From: Anaerococcus obesiensis ph10
Lineage (GTDB): Bacteria > Bacillota > Clostridia > Tissierellales > Peptoniphilaceae
Assembly (NCBI RefSeq): GCF_000311745.1
Contig: NZ_HE978532.1
Span: 256,930 to 316,197 of the forward strand
Length of the DNA stretch: 59,268 bases
Direction of reading: 5' to 3'
In this document: piece by piece, positions 20,651 through 28,067 of the stretch
Numbering within the stretch: position 1 is the first letter of the stretch
Layout: each line of letters starts with the position of its first letter
The notes under the pieces: model-generated
What the model saw: only the letters and a program-made list of their open reading frames with translations
What the model was told of the DNA's origin: nothing
Database searches by the model: none
Made by a program: the position numbers and the translations under genes

Positions 20651-21514
20651 CTAGTGCGTATTCATAATACTTTTTGCAACTGTTCCACTCTTAAACATCA
20701 TAAGTCCAAGTAGTAGAGCATATCCTAATATACTAAACAAGCTTGCGTGAATATCTGTAATCTGTACCGTTCTTATTAAAACGGTGTAGATACCTAAACA
20801 TATCATCAAAAACAAACCTTGTAGTCCCAAGGCAAAAAGTCCCTTGATATAATTTGTTCCAATCTGACCCCATTCTTTATTTCCCATAGTCGCAAATGGT
20901 ATGGATGATACTGATGAGTAGACATATATTTCAAACATACGCCCATATACTATTAAGGTAATAGTTAAAGATATACATTGAATTGCAATCCTTACAAGGC
21001 TTGTTTCAACTAATATCATTAAAAGCTCACCTATTTCTTTTTCTTTTAATGTATCAACCATTGCAACTATCTGATCTCCTGAAACAGTGGCAGAAGTAGT
21101 AATTACCCCTGCCGCTTTGTTTACAAGATTTTGTGCCACATCAAAGACTGCCATTGAAAATTCAAAGGCATGGCTTGCAAGGTAGACTGCTATAAACATC
21201 TTTATAATGTATTTGAAAAACTCAAAAGTATCTGTATCGTGCATATTATTCTTTTGCATAACCATATTTATGAGTTCAATACATAAAACTGCTGTTATGA
21301 TAAGACCTGCTATTGGAACAATCACATTATCATTAATGTTTTTTATGAAGTTGTATACTTCTCCATTCCAACCCATTGGTGTCTTCCCAACATCAGTTGC
21401 AATAACTCCTACCTTGTCATTTATATCTAAGAACATGGACTCAAGATTTGCTTTGATACCTCCGAGTAGCATATCCTTAAAAAATTCAGTTAGCTTGTCA
21501 AAGATACCAAACAT
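20651..21514 (-). CDS. VirB6/TrbL-like conjugation membrane protein (CD1112 type)
   Basis: A 287-residue protein with several membrane segments: IVPIAGLIITAVLCIELINM near 65, MFIAVYLASHAFEFSMAVF near 115, IAIQCISLTITLIVY near 185, GLFALGLQGLFLMICLGIY near 235 and a last one near 270. The central MGWNGEVYNFIKNIN element is typical of the VirB6/TrbL-like proteins of Tn1549-type ICEs. It forms part of the channel in the cytoplasmic membrane. Its start (21514) follows the maff2 3' remnant, so the maff2 insertion of E1 has separated it from the upstream half of the transfer operon. Confidence 0.88.
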   Translation of the reverse strand: MFGIFDKLTEFFKDMLLGGIKANLESMFLDINDKVGVIATDVGKTPMGWNGEVYNFIKNINDNVIVPIAGLIITAVLCIELINMVMQKNNMHDTDTFEFFKYIIKMFIAVYLASHAFEFSMAVFDVAQNLVNKAAGVITTSATVSGDQIVAMVDTLKEKEIGELLMILVETSLVRIAIQCISLTITLIVYGRMFEIYVYSSVSSIPFATMGNKEWGQIGTNYIKGLFALGLQGLFLMICLGIYTVLIRTVQITDIHASLFSILGYALLLGLMMFKSGTVAKSIMNTH

Positions 21515-21524
21515 AGACTTTCTC

Positions 21525-21608
21525 CTAATTTAAAACATTTGCAAGTAGTGGAATTAATTTAATACCGATTAGTACAATTCCTCCACCAGCCATAAGCTGC
21601 TTTATGCC
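21525..21608 (-). pseudogene. 3' part of disrupted maff2 gene
   Basis: The minus strand reads GIKQLMAGGGIVLIGIKLIP and then a short hydrophobic end before TAG at 21525. This is the C-terminus of the Maff2 family, a small membrane protein of these ICEs. Its 5' part lies at 40118-40276, on the other side of E1. Joined, they give a normal protein of about 71 residues. Confidence 0.85.
21589..21608. repeat. E1 left junction (attachment site) in maff2
   Basis: GCCATAAGCTGCTTTATGCC here matches GCCATAAATTGCTTAATACC at 40125-40144 at 16 of 20 positions, with the first seven bases identical. The two copies sit exactly where the maff2 gene is interrupted, so they mark the ends of E1. Confidence 0.7.
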
Positions 21609-21611
21609 TAA

Positions 21612-23258
21612 TTAGAGATTGTAAAATACTTGTAGCGTGTCTGTATTTCCTATGAAATTGTAGTAAATATCAATTGTTTGGGTGATTTCTCCATTCACTA
21701 CTTCTTTTTCGTGAACATAGATTTTTGAGATGAGTTCGTTTAAGGTTTCTTTGTCCAGCTTCTTTATATCCCTATGTTTTTTTATGAGTTCAATCCATTT
21801 TTTAACATTAATATCTTCAAGATCTTCTTTGACAATCAATTTTTGATTATCTTTTATTCTTTGATTTAGATAATCTTGTTCGTTTTGTGATTTTTCAAGA
21901 ATTTTTTGGAAGTTACTTTCACTTATCTTATTGTCTAGCCAGTCATCATATAATCTTTCAATCTTTTTAGTTAAGTCTTCTACTCTTATTTGATCTTCGT
22001 AAATCTTATCCATAATAAATTTTTGTTCTTCTTCATTATCAATTTCTCGTGATTTTTCAAGTGCTTTTATGATTTCTTTTTCATCTTTTAATGCTATTTC
22101 TGCATTTTTTCTAATATCTTTAAGCACTATCTCATAAAGAGTATCGTAATAAATTCTATGTTGACTACATAATGACTTTCCGTATCTTCTATAAGTGTTA
22201 CAAGTGAGTAACTTTTCTCTTTTCTTTGATTTGTTTCTTCCAAGATTTAAAGATTTTCCACAATCGGGGCATTTTACAATGCCTGCAAATATACTTTCTT
22301 CTCCATTTTTAAATGGTCTTCTCCTGCTCTTTAATTTTTCATTTGCTATATTATAAATATCTTCAGAAATAATTGGTTCGTGTGTATTTTCTACTATTAT
22401 CCATTCCTCTTTAGGTTTATCGGATAACCAACCTACTTTGAATTTATAATTAACTTTTTGACTAGCAATATGACCAATATAAACTGGGTTTTCAATAATT
22501 TCTTTTAGGGTTGTGCAGTCCCACCAATACTCTCCACCATCTACGGTCATTTCTAACTTAGTTTTTTTATTTCTAAGTCCTTTTTTTCTATTCCACCAAG
22601 TAGGTGTAGGTATTTTTTCTTCAAAAAGCCTTCTTCTAATTGCTTGTACTCCATAACCACTAAAAGCAAGATCAAAAATTTTTTCAACAATCCATGAAGT
22701 TTCATCATCGATTACTAATTTATGTGGATCATCATTGTCTTTCCTATATCCTATTGGAGCAAGACAACCAATAAATTTTCCTTGCCTTGCCCTTGTCATA
22801 TAGGCAGATTTCATCTTTTTAGAAACATCTCTTGAATAAAACTCGTTTAAAACATTTTTAAAAGGAACTATTTCGTTGTTTTCTTGAAAGGTATCTACTC
22901 CATCATTTAAAGCTATATATCTGACATTGTTCTTTGGGAAGAAATTTTCTGTATAGTATCCAGTCTGCAAATAGTTTCTTCCAAGTCTTGATAAGTCCTT
23001 AGTGATGACTATATCCACTTTCTTATTTTCAATATCTCTAATTAGTCTTTGAAATGAAGGTCTATTTGTATTTAATCCAGTATATCCATCATCTATATAT
23101 ACATCGTAAATACTCCAACCTCTTGATTTCACATAGTTTTCTAAAAGCTCCCTTTGGTTTTGTATGCTGGCACTCTCTCCTTTCTGCTCATCATCTTTAG
23201 ATAGTCTGCAATAAATTGCAGCTTTGAATGAAAAGTGATTTGAATTTGTTTGTATCAT
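21612..23258 (-). CDS. Large serine recombinase of E1
   Basis: A 548-residue recombinase. The resolvase domain starts at about residue 13 with AAIYCRLSKDD (catalytic Ser near 20) and contains DIVITKDLSRLGRNYLQ. The recombinase domain (about 175-290) includes GYGVQAIRRRLFEEKIP. A zinc ribbon with CPDCGKSLNLG and TCNTYRRYGKSLC follows, then a coiled coil. It excises and integrates E1. The gene ends only about 15 bases from the left end of the element, the usual place for such integrases. Its ATG is three bases after the preceding small gene, with a GGAGGAATAGG site. Confidence 0.93.
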   Translation of the reverse strand: MIQTNSNHFSFKAAIYCRLSKDDEQKGESASIQNQRELLENYVKSRGWSIYDVYIDDGYTGLNTNRPSFQRLIRDIENKKVDIVITKDLSRLGRNYLQTGYYTENFFPKNNVRYIALNDGVDTFQENNEIVPFKNVLNEFYSRDVSKKMKSAYMTRARQGKFIGCLAPIGYRKDNDDPHKLVIDDETSWIVEKIFDLAFSGYGVQAIRRRLFEEKIPTPTWWNRKKGLRNKKTKLEMTVDGGEYWWDCTTLKEIIENPVYIGHIASQKVNYKFKVGWLSDKPKEEWIIVENTHEPIISEDIYNIANEKLKSRRRPFKNGEESIFAGIVKCPDCGKSLNLGRNKSKKREKLLTCNTYRRYGKSLCSQHRIYYDTLYEIVLKDIRKNAEIALKDEKEIIKALEKSREIDNEEEQKFIMDKIYEDQIRVEDLTKKIERLYDDWLDNKISESNFQKILEKSQNEQDYLNQRIKDNQKLIVKEDLEDINVKKWIELIKKHRDIKKLDKETLNELISKIYVHEKEVVNGEITQTIDIYYNFIGNTDTLQVFYNL

Positions 23259-23261
23259 TTC

Positions 23262-23486
23262 CTATTCCTCCTTATTTGAGTTTTCGGAAATAACACAACT
23301 TTCTCTAAAACTATTTTTATTATAGCACTCTTTTTTATTACTATCAATATTATATTTGTTATACTCAATTTCATTAGTCTTATTTAATTTGCTTGATTTT
23401 TTTATTAATCTTAGAAAAGCGTCTGTGTCTGTTCTTCTATTATCATAATTTCTTTTTACAATATATTTTGTTTGTCTTTTTGTCAT
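23262..23486 (-). CDS. Small basic protein upstream of the E1 recombinase
   Basis: A 74-residue protein beginning MTKRQTKYIVKRNYDNRRT, rich in Lys, Asn and Arg. It is directly upstream of and coupled to the recombinase gene and downstream of a terminator hairpin. No family recognised. The position suggests a recombination accessory or regulatory protein, but the sequence alone does not show it. Confidence 0.6.
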   Translation of the reverse strand: MTKRQTKYIVKRNYDNRRTDTDAFLRLIKKSSKLNKTNEIEYNKYNIDSNKKECYNKNSFRESCVISENSNKEE

Positions 23487-23506
23487 AGCTTATCCTTTCA
23501 TACAAT

Positions 23507-23544
23507 AAAAAAAAGGCGATTAGATTTTTAATTTTCTAATCGCC
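23507..23544 (-). terminator. Rho-independent terminator before the recombinase operon
   Basis: On the minus strand GGCGATTAGA and TCTAATCGCC form a perfect 10-bp stem followed by eight T residues, just upstream of the ATG at 23486. It separates the replication gene from the recombinase operon. Confidence 0.85.
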
Positions 23545-23644
23545 TTTTAAGTGTCATATTTACATTTTTATTATCTCTGGCATACTTTGATACCTTTTTA
23601 GACTTAAAGTCTTTAATAGTGGCTTTCCACCTCTTTTTATCTAT
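23528..23644 (-). other. Short open frame running into the terminator stem
   Basis: Right after the replication gene, a frame of 38 codons reads KKRWKATIKDFKSKKVSKYA, then continues to LKRRLEN and stops inside the terminator hairpin. The E2 copy (stop near 42140) keeps most of it, with KDFKYEKVSKYARDNKN. No standard start codon is present near its beginning, so it may be the remnant of a gene or a leader peptide. Confidence 0.3.
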
Positions 23645-24342
23645 AGAGATTCTCCTACATCATAGTTCATTTTTTTATTTAAACTTTTCTGTGTTAGTTT
23701 TTCTTTATCTTCTTCATACCATTTTAAGATTGTCGCATAGTGGTTTTGATAGGTCTTTCCACTGCTTTTCATGTATCTTGATAGTTTATTTATCATTATG
23801 TCTGTGTGTGAATTTAGTTTTTCTTTAAGATTTTTATATTCTTCTTTGCTTAACCTTACATTTTTGAATTCTCCATAAAAAATGGGGGTGGAATGTTCTT
23901 CTCTCCCCTTATCTATACTAACCTTATCTAATCTACCCTTATCTATACTGGGTTGACCACTTGACAACCTTTGGTCAACCAAATGACAACCAACTTTTTC
24001 TTCTGAAATATATGCTCCATTTTCCGTTTGATAAAGCTGTTGTTTCTGCTCTATATACATTGTTGGCTTATATCTGTCTTTTCTAATATAGTTATTTATC
24101 TTCCAATGAGTAATGACGATAATTCCCTGATCAAAGACTATTACAAAGCCTTTGGCAATAAGTATTTTTAGGTCATCTTCATTAGCTCCGATAATTTTGA
24201 TTATTTTCTTAGGATTATTTACAAAACCATCATCATCTGCTCGCATTGATAGATGAAAATACAGACATTGACTACTTAGTGGCATATCCAAAAATAAGTC
24301 GCTATCTACTATCTTTAGTGAAAACATTCTTTTATCTGCCAT
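23641..24342 (-). CDS. Winged-helix replication initiator / replisome-organiser-like protein of E1
   Basis: A 233-residue protein. The N-terminal domain (about 1-90) has MFSLKIVDSDLFLDMP, CLYFHLSMRADDDGFV and DDLKILIAKGFVIVF, the pattern of winged-helix replisome organisers of phages and mobile elements. The central linker encodes repeated SIDKGR-type residues because it contains DNA iterons. The C-terminal part (about 160-225) is a DnaD-like helical region with YATILKWYEEDKEKL. It probably starts replication of the excised element and loads the helicase; this is inferred from the family. A near-identical copy lies in E2 at 42245-42958. Confidence 0.75.
   Translation of the reverse strand: MADKRMFSLKIVDSDLFLDMPLSSQCLYFHLSMRADDDGFVNNPKKIIKIIGANEDDLKILIAKGFVIVFDQGIIVITHWKINNYIRKDRYKPTMYIEQKQQLYQTENGAYISEEKVGCHLVDQRLSSGQPSIDKGRLDKVSIDKGREEHSTPIFYGEFKNVRLSKEEYKNLKEKLNSHTDIMINKLSRYMKSSGKTYQNHYATILKWYEEDKEKLTQKSLNKKMNYDVGESL
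23905..23992. repeat. Iteron-like repeats inside the E1 replication gene
   Basis: On the minus strand TATAGATAAGGG, TAGATTAGATAAGG and TAGTATAGATAAGGGG follow each other at roughly 16-base spacing. Next to them GGTTGACC (23951-23958) and GGTCAACC (23973-23980) form an inverted repeat, and TTGACAACC and ATGACAACC repeat nearby. Such clusters inside initiator genes often are replication origins. Confidence 0.5.
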
Positions 24343-24364
24343 GCTCTCCTACCTTTCTTTAAAT

Positions 24365-24397
24365 AAAAAAAGACGATAGTTTTTACTTCTACCGTCT
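24365..24397 (-). terminator. Terminator upstream of the E1 replication gene
   Basis: Minus strand GACGGTAG and CTATCGTC pair (one G-T pair), followed by seven T residues, about 25 bases before the ATG at 24342. Confidence 0.75.
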
Positions 24398-24424
24398 TGC
24401 GTACATTTATTATGTTTTTAAAAT

Positions 24425-25495
24425 TTATTTTAGTTCGTTTTCAATTTCTTCTATGGTTGGTAATGCTCCCTTTAAACTTTCAGGAATTAAGTTTTGTAGT
24501 TGATATTCTGAAATTCCAATAGGCTCTCTTGAGCTTTCAGAAGCATATTTTGCCAATACATTATCCTTTGTCTTACAGATTAAAAGACCTATTGTTTGAT
24601 TATCTCTATCTCCCTTTAATATATGGTTTACAGATGTTACATAGGTTCCAAGTTGTCCTATATCCGCAGGTTTAAATGCGGAAATTTTAACCTCCACAAC
24701 TACATAGCAATGTAGCTTAATGTTGTAGAATAACATATCAATAAATTCTTCTGAATTTCCAACTACAAGTCTATATTCTCTGCCCACGAACGAAAAACCT
24801 GTCCCTAGCTCCAATAAGAATTTTTGAATATTATCCATCAAAGCGTCTTTCAATTCTTTTTCATCATAATTTTGCCTTATAGCTATAAAGTCAAAATTAT
24901 ACGGATCTCTTGTCATTTCATTAGCTAAATCACTTTGTGTAGCAGGCAAATTATTTGTGAAATTTGTTATTGCTTTTCCTTGTCTCTCAAACAGATCTGT
25001 ATCCAAGAAATTTAAAAGCACAGCTCTACTCCAGCTATTTTCTAATGTTTTAGATATAAAGAAAAATGCTTTATTCAAATTTCCCTCACATCTATCCATA
25101 ATATATCTTTGATGTCCCCATGGGATACTAAAAATCATATTAAAATCTCCACCGACTTTAGATATTTGTAAATCGTCCACAAGCTGTGGACGATTTAATG
25201 GCGAATACATTTCATAAAATTTTTTCATATATTTTAAATTAGTAACAGAAAATCCTTTGACATTTGGAATTTCATTTTTTAAATCCGAACTTAATTTTTT
25301 ATAGAATCCGCTACCCCATCTGCTTTCTGCCTTTAAGCTAATAATTTCTTCTCCTAAACTATAATAAAACTTTAGCATTTCAGAATTAACCGAAACTGCT
25401 GCTTTAAGTTGCCTGCTTGTATATGATTTTTTTATTTTCTCAAGCATTTTTATATATTCACTATCTCCTACAATAGCTAAATCTTTTTTATCCAT
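24425..25495 (-). CDS. YhcG/DUF1016-type PD-(D/E)XK nuclease, first copy
   Basis: A 357-residue protein from ATG 25495, chosen because GGAG lies eight bases upstream. The N-terminal DUF1016 domain has KAAVSVNSEMLKFYYSLGEEI, SGFYKKLSSDLKNEIPNVKGFS and YMKKFYEMY. The C-terminal nuclease domain (about 215-330) has the core GTGFSFVGREYRLVVGNSEEF, IDMLFYN and VVVEVKISAFKPADIGQLGTY, giving the D and ExK residues of the fold. Such proteins are frequent in restriction loci and mobile elements; a role in DNA repair or defence is proposed but not proven. It occupies the same slot as the unrelated ORF6N gene in E2. Confidence 0.85.
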   Translation of the reverse strand: MDKKDLAIVGDSEYIKMLEKIKKSYTSRQLKAAVSVNSEMLKFYYSLGEEIISLKAESRWGSGFYKKLSSDLKNEIPNVKGFSVTNLKYMKKFYEMYSPLNRPQLVDDLQISKVGGDFNMIFSIPWGHQRYIMDRCEGNLNKAFFFISKTLENSWSRAVLLNFLDTDLFERQGKAITNFTNNLPATQSDLANEMTRDPYNFDFIAIRQNYDEKELKDALMDNIQKFLLELGTGFSFVGREYRLVVGNSEEFIDMLFYNIKLHCYVVVEVKISAFKPADIGQLGTYVTSVNHILKGDRDNQTIGLLICKTKDNVLAKYASESSREPIGISEYQLQNLIPESLKGALPTIEEIENELK

Positions 25496-25650
25496 TCTCA
25501 TCACTCCAATCTGATTCTTTATTTTATTCTATTTCTTACACCAATGGTGGGAGTTTTAATATTTTTATCATAATCAGCTTACGGTAAACAAGCTCATTTT
25601 ATCATTACACATTTAGTTTAATTAATGTGATTATACCAAAAATGTTAAAT

Positions 25651-25704
25651 CTTTTCTATCTCTCCCTCTCTCTTTATCTATCTCTATATCTTTCTCTATC
25701 TCTT
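25651..25704. repeat. TCTATC/TCTC simple repeat tract, E1 copy
   Basis: A pyrimidine tract of TATC and TCTC units on the plus strand. The E2 counterpart at 44181-44243 is longer by one CT and one six-base unit, so the tract varies in length. Confidence 0.75.
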
Positions 25705-25725
25705 GTCGGACATGGGTTGGACTCA

Positions 25726-25809
25726 TTAAGGACAATGTCCTCTATTTATTTTGTCTGTGAAAAATTCTTCTTTTAATTTTATCCAATAATATCTCTTGTT
25801 TATTGCCAT
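25726..25809 (-). pseudogene. Truncated replisome-organiser gene, E1 copy
   Basis: From ATG 25809, with a GGAGG site, the frame reads MAINKRYYWIKLKEEFFTDK, the typical first residues of phage-type replisome organisers. It then stops after INRGHCP. The following simple repeat tract is what remains of the distal part. A matching truncation occurs in E2. Confidence 0.65.
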
Positions 25810-25827
25810 TCTAATCCTCCTTGCAAT

Positions 25828-25858
25828 AAAAAAAGAAGTAGATTTTTTTCTCTACTTC
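25828..25858 (-). terminator. Terminator between YhcG gene 2 and the truncated gene
   Basis: Minus strand GAAGTAGA and TCTACTTC form a perfect 8-bp stem followed by seven T residues. Confidence 0.8.
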
Positions 25859-25875
25859 TCCTTATAATTTATATT

Positions 25876-26907
25876 TTATTTTTCCTTGTATTTTTTAATG
25901 ACCTTTTCTACTTGTTCTTCAAGCTCTTCCCTGTCTGGTATATACAAAGTATATTTTGAAGCGAATATTTTATTTGATAAATTTCCTAAGGCATATTCTG
26001 CCTGTACTCCGTCCTTATCAGTACATAAGATTATTCCTATTGGTTCATTGTCCATCTCATCATTGACTTCTGCTTTATAATAATTGAGATACATATTGAT
26101 TTGCCCAACTGCTTCCGGCATTAGCTTACTTGTTTTTAGTTCAATTAAGACATAAGACCTTAATATTTTATTGTAAAATACCATGTCCACATAATAGTGG
26201 GTGTTGCCGAGCGTTACTCGTTGCTGACTACCTACATACATAAAACCCTTGCCAAGTTCTAGCAAGAATTTTTCAATATGGTCTATGAGTGCCTTTTCTA
26301 AATCACTTTCCATCATTGGTTTTTCTTCTGGCAAGCCTAAAAATTCAAACACATAAGGGTCTTTTACAAGATCTGCTGCCTTATTTATTTCATTGCCCTT
26401 TAAGGCTAGGTCTAAGACTTTTTCTTTGTTTTCTTCTCCTGATGATAAGAGCAATCTTTCAAAAAGTGAAGTTTTAATTTGTCTTTTAAGTTCTCTCACT
26501 GACCAATTTGCATTTATACTTTCTTTTTCATAGAAGCTTCGCTTTTTCTCATCGCTGATAGATAAAAGCTCACAATAATGGGACCAGGTCAATTTAACAG
26601 ACACTGTCTGTTGAATTTCATACTCTTGAAAAAATCTCCTCATAAATTGCAAGTTTGATACTGAAAATCCTCGCCCATATTCTTTAGTTAACCTCTTTGA
26701 TAAATCTTTAAGAAGCTCTTTGCCATACTCTGCTCGTTCTGAATGACCTTGCTCATCTTCTACGATAATACGTCCAATCTCCCAGTAAGTTTGAACTAAA
26801 ATATTATTGACTTCTCTTGCTACTTCATTTCTTGCCTTATCCATCAATGTTTTTATGCTATTAAAAACATCATCATGAACTCTATCTATGTTATTTTTCT
26901 TATTCAT
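25876..26907 (-). CDS. YhcG/DUF1016-type PD-(D/E)XK nuclease, second copy
   Basis: A 343-residue protein. The DUF1016 N-terminal region includes TYWEIGRIIVEDEQGHSERA, LSKRLTKEYGRGFSVSNL and FMRRFFQEY. The nuclease core (about 210-310) has GKGFMYVGSQQRVTLGNTHYY, VDMVFYN and YVLIELKTSKLMPEAVGQINMY. It is clearly diverged from the first copy and has its own promoter at 26940-26968 and a terminator after it, so it behaves as a separate one-gene unit. The corresponding place in E2 lacks it: there the truncated gene is followed directly by the DNA found beyond this unit. Confidence 0.88.
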   Translation of the reverse strand: MNKKNNIDRVHDDVFNSIKTLMDKARNEVAREVNNILVQTYWEIGRIIVEDEQGHSERAEYGKELLKDLSKRLTKEYGRGFSVSNLQFMRRFFQEYEIQQTVSVKLTWSHYCELLSISDEKKRSFYEKESINANWSVRELKRQIKTSLFERLLLSSGEENKEKVLDLALKGNEINKAADLVKDPYVFEFLGLPEEKPMMESDLEKALIDHIEKFLLELGKGFMYVGSQQRVTLGNTHYYVDMVFYNKILRSYVLIELKTSKLMPEAVGQINMYLNYYKAEVNDEMDNEPIGIILCTDKDGVQAEYALGNLSNKIFASKYTLYIPDREELEEQVEKVIKKYKEK

Positions 26908-26939
26908 ACAAGCACCTCTTTGACCTCTTAATTGCTTTA

Positions 26940-26968
26940 ATTATATCATAAATATTGTGTTTATTCAA
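26940..26968 (-). promoter_or_regulatory. Promoter of the second YhcG gene
   Basis: Minus strand TTGAAT (plus 26963-26968), a 17-base spacer and TATAAT (plus 26940-26945), ending about 30 bases before the ATG at 26907. The spacer end AATATTTATG and downstream AATTAAA also occur in the promoter of the XRE regulator at 40036-40064. Confidence 0.75.
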
Positions 26969-27109
26969 TTTTATATCCTATCCGCCTTAATATTTCCCAG
27001 ATTTTCGATAATCGAAATTCTTGATTTCCGATTTTCGGAATTCTGGACTTCTGCTTTTCGGAAGTCTTGTTATTATGGTTATTTAAGGGTGTAACTTTTC
27101 GTTACTACC

Positions 27110-27637
27110 TTAGATTTCTCTGGTCATATCTTTTTTGCTTGGTTTTACTTTTTCTTTTACTTTTCTTTTTACTTTCTCTTTTGTCTTATCCTTGTCCTTG
27201 GATAGGTCTTTGTATTTCTTTATTTGTTTTAGAATGCTTTCTTTTTCTTTTTTATTTTCTTTGGCTATGACTTGCTTAAAGGCATATTCCATTACTTTTA
27301 TATCTTTGGCTTGGAAGAATACTTCATAATTTTTGCTTTCTTTATTTTTCATTACTGAAAAGCTTACTCCAAGTTTGTTTAGTTCTTTTTTTAAGTCTTT
27401 GAGGTCGCTTTGATCTATGCTTATGTTTTCTAGTTGTCCTTTTTTATATAGGTCTTTTAGTTTCATTTCATCGCCCATAAGACTTTTGATGTTTCCATTT
27501 GCTTTTTCTAAAGTTTCATTCATCTTTTTTCTTATTTCTTTTTCAAGATTGATTGTTTCTTTTGCTGCCTTTATTGTGTATGTTATTATGGTTTGTGCTG
27601 CTTGACCTACTTCTTTACTTATTTCTTCGTTTATCAT
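27110..27637 (-). CDS. PcfB-like (DUF3801) mobilization protein, E1 copy
   Basis: A 175-residue protein starting MINEEISKEVGQAAQTIITY, with the PcfB/DUF3801 pattern: an N-terminal helical part, SLMGDEMKLKDL, then DLKKELNKLGVSFSVMKNKE and YEVFFQAKDIKVMEYAFKQV, and a very basic Lys-rich tail. PcfB of pCF10 is an accessory transfer factor that acts with the relaxase and coupling protein. It stands downstream of the relaxase, as expected. The E2 copy at 44475-45002 differs at only a few residues. Confidence 0.8.
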   Translation of the reverse strand: MINEEISKEVGQAAQTIITYTIKAAKETINLEKEIRKKMNETLEKANGNIKSLMGDEMKLKDLYKKGQLENISIDQSDLKDLKKELNKLGVSFSVMKNKESKNYEVFFQAKDIKVMEYAFKQVIAKENKKEKESILKQIKKYKDLSKDKDKTKEKVKRKVKEKVKPSKKDMTREI

Positions 27638-27659
27638 GCTTTATCTCCTTTGTTTGAAT

Positions 27660-27701
27660 TAAAAAAAGGGAAGTATAGGCTTTAATTTTTCTATACTTCC
27701 C
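27660..27701 (-). terminator. Terminator in the leader of the E1 pcfB-like gene
   Basis: Minus strand GGGAAGTATA and TATACTTCCC form a perfect 10-bp stem followed by seven T residues, 20-odd bases before the ATG at 27637. The same structure is kept in E2. Confidence 0.85.
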
Positions 27702-27820
27702 TTGAATTGTTTTTATTTGGTTGTTCTTAGTGGTGGAATGCTTTATTTTGATGTTTTTATAGCTTACTTAGGTGTTTGTACCTTTTGTTGTTTTTCTGCT
27801 CTTATTTTGCTTTTCCACCT

Positions 27821-27994
27821 TTAGTAGTTTATGTGTGTTCTTTTGTCTGATAGATAGTTTTTCATGTTGGAATATATAATCTGTATTTCTTCATTGTTCA
27901 TCGCTTTTATTTCTTCTGTGCTTTTATATGTTTTGTATGTTCCATCTTTATCTGCTTTTATGAGTTCATCTATTAGCTCTTGCCTTTTATTCAT
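27821..27994 (-). CDS. Small protein between relaxase and pcfB-like gene, E1 copy
   Basis: A 57-residue frame from ATG 27994 with a GGAGG site, beginning MNKRQELIDELIKADKDGTY and ending KNYLSDKRTHINY. It is charged and predicted helical. An essentially identical protein is encoded at 45186-45359 in E2. No family recognised; the conserved position next to the relaxase suggests a mobilization accessory role. Confidence 0.7.
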   Translation of the reverse strand: MNKRQELIDELIKADKDGTYKTYKSTEEIKAMNNEEIQIIYSNMKNYLSDKRTHINY

Positions 27995-28067
27995 CTCTAT
28001 TACCTCCTAGATCTGACTTTATTTTCTTGGTCATATTATAGCTTGGATAAGATATTTTTACCAGGTC

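Noticed and set aside
25651..25704. Repeat tract considered as a CRISPR array
   Set aside because: Units of 2-6 bases without spacers; it is a simple sequence repeat.
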